Assembly: GCA_947175385.1 (NCBI GenBank)
Contig: CAMWMN010000011.1
Span: forward strand, 1-36,409
DNA: 36,409 nt
Direction: 5' to 3'
From: an uncultured Clostridia bacterium
GTDB taxonomy: Bacteria; Bacillota; Clostridia; Oscillospirales; Ruminococcaceae
Part shown: positions 23,849 to 30,717 of the stretch, piece by piece
Numbering within the stretch: position 1 is the stretch's first letter
Layout of the letters: each line of letters starts with the position of its first letter
Translations under genes and position numbers: made by a program
Notes under the pieces: generated by a model
What the model was told of the DNA's origin: nothing
Databases searched by the model: none
Seen by the model: the letters and a program-made list of their open reading frames with translations, nothing else

Positions 23849-23898
23849 AAATCTGTTGCGTTTTCACTTCGGTGGTCCGAATCCACCCGCATCCATCA
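23849..23898 (+). repeat. Right-end attachment repeat (tRNA-Tyr 3' fragment)
   Basis: Fifty bases matching tRNA-Tyr 10644-10693 except at 23866 (A for G) and 23896 (T for C). It starts inside the anticodon stem and runs to the CCA end, now TCA. It is not a functional tRNA. This is the direct repeat expected from site-specific integration at a tRNA 3' end. Confidence 0.9.
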
Positions 23899-23918
23899 GC
23901 GCGGTATCCGCGCAGTCG

Positions 23919-24037
23919 ATTCCCAATGAAACGCTCATTGGGAATTTTTTGTTTTCGCTGTAAGGTTGAAGCGATAATCTTATTTGTCGGCGAATCGCAG
24001 TTGAGGAAAAAGTCCTTGCTTTCGCAAGGGCTTTTTT
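23919..24037 (+). terminator. Two terminator-like hairpins beyond the att repeat
   Basis: ATTCCCAATGA/TCATTGGGAAT with a run of six T (23919-23950), then AGTCCTTGC/GCAAGGGCT with six T (24011-24037). The first probably was the original tRNA operon terminator before the island came in. The stretch 23899-24199 holds no other recognisable feature; its overlapping minus-strand frames are Arg/Ala-rich and not credible. Confidence 0.65.
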
Positions 24038-24167
24038 GCTCAGCGCAAAGGCATTTGCGGCTCGCCTTTGTCGAACCGCGAATGCTCTTTGCCGGCGCAC
24101 TTTTTCCTTTGCGAACCACTTCGCGAAACCTGAAAAACTGCGCGGAGTAGTTCCTCTCAAATAAGGT

Positions 24168-24197
24168 AACCCCCCCACTCCGGCGGGGAGGGTTTTT
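24168..24197. terminator. GC-rich hairpin with T-run
   Basis: ACCCCCCC...GGGGAGGGT with TTTTTG on the plus side, three bases from the stop of the minus-strand gene ending at 24200. Confidence 0.6.
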
Positions 24198-24199
24198 GT

Positions 24200-24785
24200 T
24201 TATCCCGAATAGCCCTCTTTATACCAAGTGCGCCATTTATCGGCAAAAGGCTCTTTTTCAACTTTACCCGATCTGTCAATATTTATGGAAGAAGGTTTTC
24301 CGGTGTAATTTTCATCGGCATAGACCAGATAAATATTAAAGGCGCGGTCTTCATTGAATTTCAGGGATTCCAAATACGCGTTCATAACCAACAGCATATC
24401 TCCGTCCTCGTCATAGTAAGCCTCAATGTATGAAAAAAACGGGATATATATGTTCTCCGTCATTTTGATATTTATCCCGCAGTCCTGCCAGTGCCGACAC
24501 AAATTCCTCACCGATAATGTCCTTTTCCGACGGTGCGGACAATAGGCTGCCATTTTCGGCATTGAACTTGGCGATATACAGTCCGTCAATGTACAAACCC
24601 TTAAAATAAGACGTTATCTCATCAAAGCTCTCCCTGTTGGAATAATAGTAGTTTTCCACCATGCGATGTTTGGATTTAGCCTTGTCGAATGATATTTTCA
24701 ACAATATAGCCGGAATAACCATTGTCAACAGAATCCATATACAAACCGAAATAAGAACCTTGTATCTTAATTTAACATTTGACAT
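24200..24785 (-). pseudogene. Membrane-anchored unknown protein, frameshifted at a T7 tract
   Basis: The frame from 24785 encodes a short cytoplasmic tail, one membrane helix (~8-30, VLISVCIWILLTMVIPAILL) and an extracytoplasmic part ending HIYPVFFIH. The overlapping frame to 24200 continues SYIEAYYDEDGDMLLVMNAY to the end (KEGYSG). Removing one base of the seven-T tract (minus strand, 24434-24440) joins them into a ~194-residue protein. Not recognised. It could be a true frameshift, a phase-variable homopolymer or a sequencing error. It is followed by a terminator hairpin and preceded by a gene of similar layout. Confidence 0.65.
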
Positions 24786-24830
24786 AAATTCCTCCGATAT
24801 TCTTATTATATATTATACTTTCTCTATTCC

Positions 24831-25403
24831 TCACTGAAGAATGATTTCAAAGGAGTAGTCGTTCTGAATTGACTTCAAATGCTCCTGCTGTTCCAAAGTA
24901 AAGTTTGAAACAACAACCGTAAGGTGACATTTACCCTTAAACTTTTCGATTGTGGAATAGTCTTTCATATACACGTTGGTTCTGAATCCCCAACTTGATC
25001 GATCAAAGGAGAAAAACGATTTATCCGTAAATGAAAAGTAAAGAACATCGCCCAGGCGATATTGAGTGCTCTTTGTCGCTGTATTGCAAAAACAAACACA
25101 ATCCAAAATATAATTTTCAGGATCTCCATGATAAGAAAAGTAATATCTTGTTGTTCCACATGTGCGGTCATCCACGGACTCTGCGGTGAACAAGCCGTCA
25201 TACTCTCTCAATGCGTCGGCGAAGTATTCCTTCATATATTCAAATGCCTGTCAATTACCGGCTTCATTATGCATAGCTATAATACATACCGCTCCGCACC
25301 CCGCGCACGAAACGACATAACCAATCGCCGCAAATATTAACGATATAACGCACAAAACCACAACAATTGCTGTACGGACTTTAGACATCGGATTATTTTT
25401 CAT
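24831..25403 (-). pseudogene. Membrane-anchored unknown protein with in-frame TGA
   Basis: From the ATG at 25403: MKNNPMSKVRTAIVVVLCVI, a membrane helix to ~residue 40, then a TGA at codon 51 (25251-25253). The same frame continues open with QAFEYMKEYFADALREYDGL and 134 further residues to 24831. The size and the single N-terminal helix match the neighbouring gene at 24200-24785, so one 190-residue protein with a nonsense codon is more likely than two genes. The internal ATG at 25235 could start a soluble 134-residue product, but no good ribosome site precedes it. Function unknown. Confidence 0.6.
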
Positions 25404-25423
25404 ACCAAAGCACCGCCCATTCT

Positions 25424-25516
25424 GTTACATATGTTATAGCTTTTATTTTACCGAATGTCAACATTTATGTTACCTCTGTTACCGAATTGTAAATTATTTG
25501 TAACCGTATTGTAACC
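25424..25516. promoter_or_regulatory. Cluster of GTTAC/GTAAC half-sites before the lipoprotein operon
   Basis: Five copies: GTTAC at 25424, GTTACC at 25469 and 25478, GTAACC at 25500 and 25511 (11 bases apart, one helical turn). TTAC-CGAATT-GTAA (25479-25492) forms an inverted pair. They lie 80-170 bases before the ATG of the operon and between two divergent transcription units, so they suggest a regulator-binding array. No clean -35/-10 could be assigned in this gap. Confidence 0.5.
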
Positions 25517-25594
25517 TTTTTGATGTAATATCCCCGCGTGAAAAGCGTTATTTAGTATAGGAGCTTAAATTTTACCAATAGGGGAGGAATACAT

Positions 25595-26902
25595 ATGAAA
25601 AAACATTACATAATAATCGCTTTAGCTCTTGCCATATCGCTTACGGGCTGCAGGGAAAATAATGCCGCTCAAACTTTGGGAGCGTTAAACGAACACAACG
25701 CGGAATCCCTCGTTCAGCCAATAAAGCCCGAACCCGCAGAATCAACGGAATCCGAAGAACCCGTTGATTCTGCGAAAGGAGTGGATTCCGAGCCGATAAC
25801 ACCCGTACATATTGAGGACATTCACGATTGGGACGAAAATAACCGCCTTTACAATATTGACGGCATTTATGACAATGTGGAACGTTACGAATCCGAATTT
25901 GAAATGGTTGATGGTCGTAAAGTTCTTTGGAGTGGACTGAACGATCCTTTGGACGAGAAATACGACCCCAACGTTGCAGTGGAGTTTGCAAAAGCGCACT
26001 GGAATGACGGTCTGGACGTCTGCGCGCCGTTCGTTTCGCGCTGCCTGAAAGCGGGCGGGTTGTCCATCGGTTCGCACAGCTCCACGCTGCTGAGTATGCA
26101 GCTCCTGAACTCGGGTCTGGGTTTCGGGCAGTTTGTTCCCGTGAACAGTGACCGCACCGTAACTCTCCCGGACTATGCCGCTCCGGGTGATGTGGTTCAG
26201 GTCTATTGCCCCTACGAGGGAACAATGAATCATTCGCTGTTGTTTGTCGGCAATGACGAGGACGGGCATATGAAGGTGTGCTGTCACAATCTTGCGAACA
26301 GCGGAAAATACGCGTTTAAGGTGGACAGAAGATGTTATGACTGCTCCACTCCGATAACGCAGGTGTTCTTTTATCACTTTTACGGTGAGAACGAAGCGCT
26401 CCCGGACGGGATTTCCCAAGACACGATTCTGTTTGAGGATTCGGGCTATGTGATTCCGAACGAAACCTATGACCGCGAAAAGGCAGCCGCATACGCGCGT
26501 GAAAATCCGTATGACGGATTGGGGCAGCTCGGCGCTGAGCATTTGTGGGCGGCGATTTCCGAGGGAGGAATCAAAGAGGGATACCCGATTCAGACCGCCA
26601 CATTTATGCAGCTTGTCAAGTCGCGGCTTGGCACAATGTATTCCGTGGACATAAACCCCGACCGAACGATTACGCTGCCGAAGTTCGTTCAAGGTGGCGA
26701 CGTCTGTCTGCTCTATTGCCCCGGAGAGGGAATGATTTACAGCTCGTTTATCATCAAGGGTACGGACGAAAAAGGCAGAATGCTCGCGTATTCGTATGAC
26801 AAGGTGAACGATGGCGCTATGCCGTTTCTCGTAGAGAGCGTCTGTCCGTCTGTTGTCTGCGATGGGAATATTACAAGGGCTATGATTTATCATTTTGACT
26901 AA
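25595..26902 (+). CDS. Lipoprotein with tandem amidase-like (Amidase_6) domains
   Basis: A 435-residue lipoprotein with lipobox L-T-G-C (Cys19) and an acidic Pro/Ser/Glu spacer (~45-75). A papain-like amidase domain of Amidase_6 type spans ~125-260: A-K-A-H-W-N-D-G-L-D-V-C (Cys143, candidate nucleophile), S-R-C-L-K-A-G-G, and M-N-H-S-L-L-F-V-G (His213). A second copy spans ~298-435 (AAAYARENPYDGLGQLGAEH, AAISEGG) and lacks both the Cys and the His. Probably exported and acting on peptidoglycan or peptides, with the second domain structural. GGGGAGGAA precedes the start. First gene of a three-gene operon. Confidence 0.75.
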   Translation: MKKHYIIIALALAISLTGCRENNAAQTLGALNEHNAESLVQPIKPEPAESTESEEPVDSAKGVDSEPITPVHIEDIHDWDENNRLYNIDGIYDNVERYESEFEMVDGRKVLWSGLNDPLDEKYDPNVAVEFAKAHWNDGLDVCAPFVSRCLKAGGLSIGSHSSTLLSMQLLNSGLGFGQFVPVNSDRTVTLPDYAAPGDVVQVYCPYEGTMNHSLLFVGNDEDGHMKVCCHNLANSGKYAFKVDRRCYDCSTPITQVFFYHFYGENEALPDGISQDTILFEDSGYVIPNETYDREKAAAYARENPYDGLGQLGAEHLWAAISEGGIKEGYPIQTATFMQLVKSRLGTMYSVDINPDRTITLPKFVQGGDVCLLYCPGEGMIYSSFIIKGTDEKGRMLAYSYDKVNDGAMPFLVESVCPSVVCDGNITRAMIYHFD

Positions 26903-26914
26903 GGAGGAAATATT

Positions 26915-27901
26915 ATGAAATCAAGCAATACAATCAACATTTTAGGATTATCGGTAATTCTCGGAATGTCGTTTTTGGGGTGCGCGGACAAGAGCACCGA
27001 AAGCGCGGACAATCCGCAAAGCACTGCGGAAAACAGCTCTATAAATTTGTCGGTTTCCGAAGACTTTGAAAGTTCTGAAGATACCGAAAACTCCGAGCCG
27101 AAAATACCCGATGGAGAGCCGACAAATCTTATCGGGCTGGACGGGAAACCGATTTACACGGGCGAAATCAACACAAACATAACCGACCCGGAAATTATTG
27201 AGCGGCTTTCCGATGATATGTTTTACGAGCAGCCCATAAAGCCCAACGCGATGGTGGATTCGTTCCTGTTTTTCAAGCCCTCAACGGGAATTTCGTACAA
27301 TATCTACGACAATCCCGAGATGTTCGGCGAGGAGGACGGTTTCAGGCATTTTATCGGTGAGAAACCCGAAAATCAGAATGAATGGCAGCGCGTTTACGTT
27401 GGCGATAAAATCTGCGGGCTTACCCTTAAAATCGCCGAAATGGGCTTAGTGAAAAGCGAAGCGGGCAATTACAGTCCAACCAATCGGTATTATTGCGAAT
27501 TTGACGGAACGATTACCTTAACGGGGTATTTGTACGTCAACTCCCCCGCAGAGTGGTACGGTATGCCCGGTGGGGAAATGACGCTGTATTTCTGCGAGGG
27601 AGCGATTCCGATGATTCCAAGCTCGGCAGTGGAAAATATTCCGCCCGAGGAACAGGGATTTACGGATAGCATCATTTTCAATCACGTTGATTTTATGGGG
27701 ACTTCCGAGATTACAAGTCTGGCTCTTGATGAAACGATTGACGAAACCACCGCAGATATGTCGGGAATTTCCCGCGGCGATGTGGTAAAGGTCAAGGCGA
27801 CCTTAAGCAATTTCAAGTACTATGTCAGACCCGATATTACAACATACACAGCGCACCTTGAAAATATCGAAATGATTTCCGATGTAATTGAGAATGGTTA
27901 A
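26915..27901 (+). CDS. Secreted lipoprotein of unknown function, paralogue A
   Basis: A 328-residue lipoprotein with lipobox F-L-G-C (Cys23-24 region) and a Ser/Glu-rich spacer to ~70. The folded part begins G-L-D-G-K-P-I-Y-T-G-E-I, followed by R-V-Y-V-G-D-K-I-C-G-L-T-L-K (~165) and F-D-G-T-I-T-L-T-G (~203). The same blocks, in the same order, occur in the next gene, so the two are tandem paralogues. No enzyme motif is seen. AAGGAGG lies 12 bases after the previous stop, so it is in one operon with the amidase-like lipoprotein. Confidence 0.85.
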   Translation: MKSSNTINILGLSVILGMSFLGCADKSTESADNPQSTAENSSINLSVSEDFESSEDTENSEPKIPDGEPTNLIGLDGKPIYTGEINTNITDPEIIERLSDDMFYEQPIKPNAMVDSFLFFKPSTGISYNIYDNPEMFGEEDGFRHFIGEKPENQNEWQRVYVGDKICGLTLKIAEMGLVKSEAGNYSPTNRYYCEFDGTITLTGYLYVNSPAEWYGMPGGEMTLYFCEGAIPMIPSSAVENIPPEEQGFTDSIIFNHVDFMGTSEITSLALDETIDETTADMSGISRGDVVKVKATLSNFKYYVRPDITTYTAHLENIEMISDVIENG

Positions 27902-27913
27902 GGGGGTTTGTTT

Positions 27914-28774
27914 ATGAAGAGATTTGCATCAATTATTGTCACGACGATTTTTATCGCGGGACTGGCGGGGTGCAATAAGTCCGCAGATTCGGGTGATTCT
28001 TCGGATACAGTGTCCGAATCGGTATTTGTCGGAGAAGTCATCTATAACGGCTCGACTACCGCAGAAACGTTCCTTACGGGGCTTGACGGCAAGGCGATAA
28101 CAGCAGCGGAAATCACGCGGCTTGCCGTCAAGGATTCCAAGATGGACGGAGTTCTTGATCAAATCAGCTTTGAACGCGCCGAATGTGACGGGTTCGCCTA
28201 TGCATTCAAGCCGAGTGTCTATTTTGACAAATCCGCGAACTCAGAGATGTTCAACGAAGATGTGTTTATCGGAGAAGGTGTCAATTCAACGGAGTTTACA
28301 CGCGTCAATGTCGGGGACAAATTCGGCGGATTAACCGTTAAATCCGCGCGGACGGTATTCAGCGCGGTTAATATGAACGATGAATCATATTACGAGGGCA
28401 GCGAAATAGAGTTTGAGGGAGAAATCACACTCACAGGTGTTATGCATATTCCACAGGTGGACGATAAGTATCAAAATGTGTATCTTGATATGGAGTTCTC
28501 GCCCGACAGCACGACAAAGTTTCCTCTTTCGGTAATTTTTTTTGCCACAGACGGAAAAATCACGCGCTCCACGTATTGTAGGGGTGGGTATTATACCGAT
28601 ATTCCCACAATTTATCTCGGAAAGTTCTCAGACTATGATATCAACTTTGACGGAATCTCCCAAGGAGAATCCCAAGCCGCCGAGATAACTGTGGATAATG
28701 TGAAGATGGTCTGCGGAATACAAGGCGACTGTGGTCATGTCACTGCGGATTTGGTTAGTGTGAAAAAACTGTAA
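27914..28774 (+). CDS. Secreted lipoprotein of unknown function, paralogue B
   Basis: A 286-residue lipoprotein with lipobox L-A-G-C and a short Ser/Asp spacer. Shared with paralogue A: G-L-D-G-K-A-I-T-x-x-E-I, R-V-N-V-G-D-K-F-G-G-L-T-V-K, F-E-G-E-I-T-L-T-G. I use the ATG at 27914 (MKRFASI) behind AGGGGG; a TTG two codons upstream is possible. It closes the operon, with a strong terminator following. The three genes presumably act together at the cell surface, but their substrate is unknown. Confidence 0.85.
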   Translation: MKRFASIIVTTIFIAGLAGCNKSADSGDSSDTVSESVFVGEVIYNGSTTAETFLTGLDGKAITAAEITRLAVKDSKMDGVLDQISFERAECDGFAYAFKPSVYFDKSANSEMFNEDVFIGEGVNSTEFTRVNVGDKFGGLTVKSARTVFSAVNMNDESYYEGSEIEFEGEITLTGVMHIPQVDDKYQNVYLDMEFSPDSTTKFPLSVIFFATDGKITRSTYCRGGYYTDIPTIYLGKFSDYDINFDGISQGESQAAEITVDNVKMVCGIQGDCGHVTADLVSVKKL

Positions 28775-28782
28775 ATACAAAA

Positions 28783-28810
28783 AATCTCCCCGAAGAGATT
28801 CGGGGAGATT
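28783..28810. terminator. Bidirectional terminator between lipoprotein and hyd operons
   Basis: A perfect 12-bp stem AATCTCCCCGAA/TTCGGGGAGATT with a GAGA loop. T-rich sequence (CGTTTTAT) follows on plus and TTTTTGTATTT on minus. Confidence 0.9.
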
Positions 28811-28821
28811 CGTTTTATCTG

Positions 28822-30561
28822 TTATCTGTACAGATCCTGCGCCTTGTAGCTTGTATGCAGAATCTCGTGCGCCTTGTGTGAGTTCGGCTCGCCGAGGAAC
28901 TCCTTGTACAGAGCCTGAACATCGGGGTTCTCGTGCGACCGCCGCAAGGTCTTGCTCTCGTCAATGCCGTACAGAACCTTTGCGCGGTCTGCGCGTATAT
29001 CCGTGAAGTTGCGCACGGACGCGGGCTGGATAATCTGTCCTCCGCCGTTTACGCAGCCGCCGGGACAAGCCATAATCTCGATGAAGTCGTAGCTTGCTTC
29101 GCCCGCCTTAATGCGTTTGAGCAGAGCCTTTGCGTTCGCAAGACCGCTTGCAACCGCCACACGAACTTTCTTGCCCGCAACATCGTACTCGGCTTCCTTG
29201 ATGCCCTCAACACCGCGAACCTCCTTGAACTCAATGGGGGAATCGTTATTTTCGCCCGTGAGCTTCCATACTGCAGTACGCAGAGCGGCTTCCATAACAC
29301 CGCCGGTCGCGCCGAATATAACCGCCGCGCCTGTGCCCTCGCCAAGCGGAGAATCGGGCTGCTCGTCAGGAAGGTCATTGAACATAATGCCCTCTTTCTT
29401 GATGAGTCGAGCCAGCTCGCGCGTGGTAATCGTGATGTCCACATCGGGGATTCCCGCCGCCGACTGATCCTCGCGGTTGATTTCATATTTCTTCGCGGTA
29501 CACGGCATTACCGATACGGAAACAATATCCTCGGGGTTCTTGCCGAGCTTCTGCGCGTAATAGGTCTTTACGATCGCGCCGAACATCTGCTGCGGCGACT
29601 TGCAGGTAGACAGATTCGGGATAAACTCGGGGAAGTAGTTCTCGCAGTAGCGAATCCAACCCGGCGAACAAGAGGTGATCATCGGCAGTGTTCCGCCGTT
29701 CTGAACGCGTCCGAGGAACTCGTGCGCCTCTTCCATAATCGTCAGATCCGCCGAGAAATTGGTATCGAATACCTTATCGAATCCCAATCTGCGCAGTGCG
29801 GCAATCATCTTGCCCTCTACGTTAGTTCCAACGGGGTAGCCGAACGCTTCACCCAAAGAAGCGCGGACTGCGGGCGCGGGCTGAACAACCACGATCTTTT
29901 CGGGGTCTGCAATCGCGTCCATAACCTTGTCGGTATCGTCCTTTTCGTGCAGTGCGCCTGTTGGGCACGCGGTGATGCACTGTCCGCACGATACGCACGC
30001 GGTATCCGCGAGGTTCATATCAAATGCCGAGGCAATCTGGGTTGCGAATCCGCGCTCGTTCGCGCCGATAACGCCGATTCCCTGAGTTACCGCGCAAGCG
30101 GCCACACAACGGCGGCAGAGGATACATTTCGAGTTGTCGCGAACCATATGCGCTGCAGAGTCGTCAATATCCACTGCGGGATTCTCGCCCAGGAACTTGT
30201 TCTCATCGATTCCATACTCGTAGCACAGTTCCTGAAGCTCACAGCTTCCGCTGCGGACGCAGGACAGGCACTCGCGCTTGTGATTCGAGATGATAAGCTC
30301 CAATGTTGTCTTGCGGCTTTCAATTACCTTGGGGGAATTGGTGATGATCTCCATTCCCTCGTTTACGGGGTATACGCAGGACGCAACCAGAGATCTCGCT
30401 CCTTTAACCTCAACCACGCAGATTCGGCACGCGCCGATTGCGTTGATGTCTTTTAAGTAACACAGCGTCGGGATTTTGATTCCCGCAAGACGAGCAGCCT
30501 CCAGAATCGTGCTGCCCTCGGGAACGGAATAATCCCTGCCGTTAATCTTTATATTAACCAT
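28822..30561 (-). CDS. hydA: [FeFe] hydrogenase catalytic subunit
   Basis: A 579-residue group A hydrogenase. An N-terminal [2Fe-2S] plant-ferredoxin fold has Cys34, 45, 48 and 62. The His/Cys [4Fe-4S] has His94, Cys98, 101 and 107. Two bacterial-ferredoxin clusters have Cys146/149/152/156 and Cys189/192/195/199. The H-cluster domain has all three signatures: T-S-C-S-P-G-W (Cys298), M-P-C-T-A-K-K (Cys354) and M-A-C-P-G-G-C-V-N-G-G (Cys499, Cys503). A C-terminal small-subunit-like helix follows. With hydB and hydC it forms the soluble trimeric NAD(P)- and ferredoxin-linked hydrogenase that makes or uses H2 in fermentation, probably by electron bifurcation. It is preceded inside the operon by leader copy 4. 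Confidence 0.97.
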   Translation of the reverse strand: MVNIKINGRDYSVPEGSTILEAARLAGIKIPTLCYLKDINAIGACRICVVEVKGARSLVASCVYPVNEGMEIITNSPKVIESRKTTLELIISNHKRECLSCVRSGSCELQELCYEYGIDENKFLGENPAVDIDDSAAHMVRDNSKCILCRRCVAACAVTQGIGVIGANERGFATQIASAFDMNLADTACVSCGQCITACPTGALHEKDDTDKVMDAIADPEKIVVVQPAPAVRASLGEAFGYPVGTNVEGKMIAALRRLGFDKVFDTNFSADLTIMEEAHEFLGRVQNGGTLPMITSCSPGWIRYCENYFPEFIPNLSTCKSPQQMFGAIVKTYYAQKLGKNPEDIVSVSVMPCTAKKYEINREDQSAAGIPDVDITITTRELARLIKKEGIMFNDLPDEQPDSPLGEGTGAAVIFGATGGVMEAALRTAVWKLTGENNDSPIEFKEVRGVEGIKEAEYDVAGKKVRVAVASGLANAKALLKRIKAGEASYDFIEIMACPGGCVNGGGQIIQPASVRNFTDIRADRAKVLYGIDESKTLRRSHENPDVQALYKEFLGEPNSHKAHEILHTSYKAQDLYR

Positions 30562-30570
30562 AATAGTTTA

Positions 30571-30717
30571 CTCCTTATTTTAATGGCAAATTCAAAAACA
30601 CGCTCTTGAAATGCTGCGCAGCGGCATTTCAAGACCGTTCGCTGAGCGACACGTTACACCGCTTCGCGTTTTGAATTTGCATTTCACCCCTAAGACTTGA
30701 CGTGAGTTATAGAGTGC
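30571..30717 (-). promoter_or_regulatory. Structured leader element, copy 4 (hydB-hydA intergenic)
   Basis: On the minus strand the element fills the whole gap between hydB and hydA. It has a TATAACTCA block (about 30702-30711), an outer stem GCAAATTCAAAA paired with TTTTGAATTTGC (30681 down to 30584), a short AGCG...CGCT hairpin and a 10-bp CTTGAAATGC/GCATTTCAAG hairpin. CATTAAAATAAGGAG then provides the hydA ribosome site. The outer stem has the copy 3 sequence. Its position inside an operon argues for a post-transcriptional role or an extra internal promoter. Confidence 0.7.

Larger units (their letters stand above)
10644..23898. mobile_element. Integrative mobilizable island in tRNA-Tyr, about 13.2 kb, integrase-less
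   Basis: Bounded by a 50-bp direct repeat: the tRNA-Tyr 3' part (10644-10693) and a copy at 23849-23898 with 2 mismatches. Cargo is typical of a mobilizable element: MOBV relaxase, DUF6017 replication protein, Toprim primase-like protein, helicase/methylase remnant, PBECR4-like nuclease, DUF2726 protein. Most genes run on the minus strand from the right end. No tyrosine or serine recombinase reading frame is present, so the island is probably immobile by itself or a decayed remnant. The right repeat directly truncates the helicase/methylase gene, suggesting loss of part of the right end. Confidence 0.8.

Noticed and set aside
23844-24178. Overlapping minus-strand frames of 91 and 104 codons next to the att repeat
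   Set aside because: They read through the tRNA fragment and terminator hairpins and are Arg/Ala-rich; no homology recognised.
25251-25253. TGA as selenocysteine or recoded tryptophan
   Set aside because: No Sec-like context or hairpin directly after it, no redox motif, and TGA ends other genes normally in this window.
25742-26893. A 383-codon minus-strand frame across the amidase-like lipoprotein
   Set aside because: Shadow of a gene with lipobox and ribosome site; no signal or domain of its own.
28933-30456. A 507-codon open frame antisense to hydA
   Set aside because: It mirrors the GC-biased codon use of hydA, has no ribosome site or recognised domain, and the sense frame is a certain hydrogenase.
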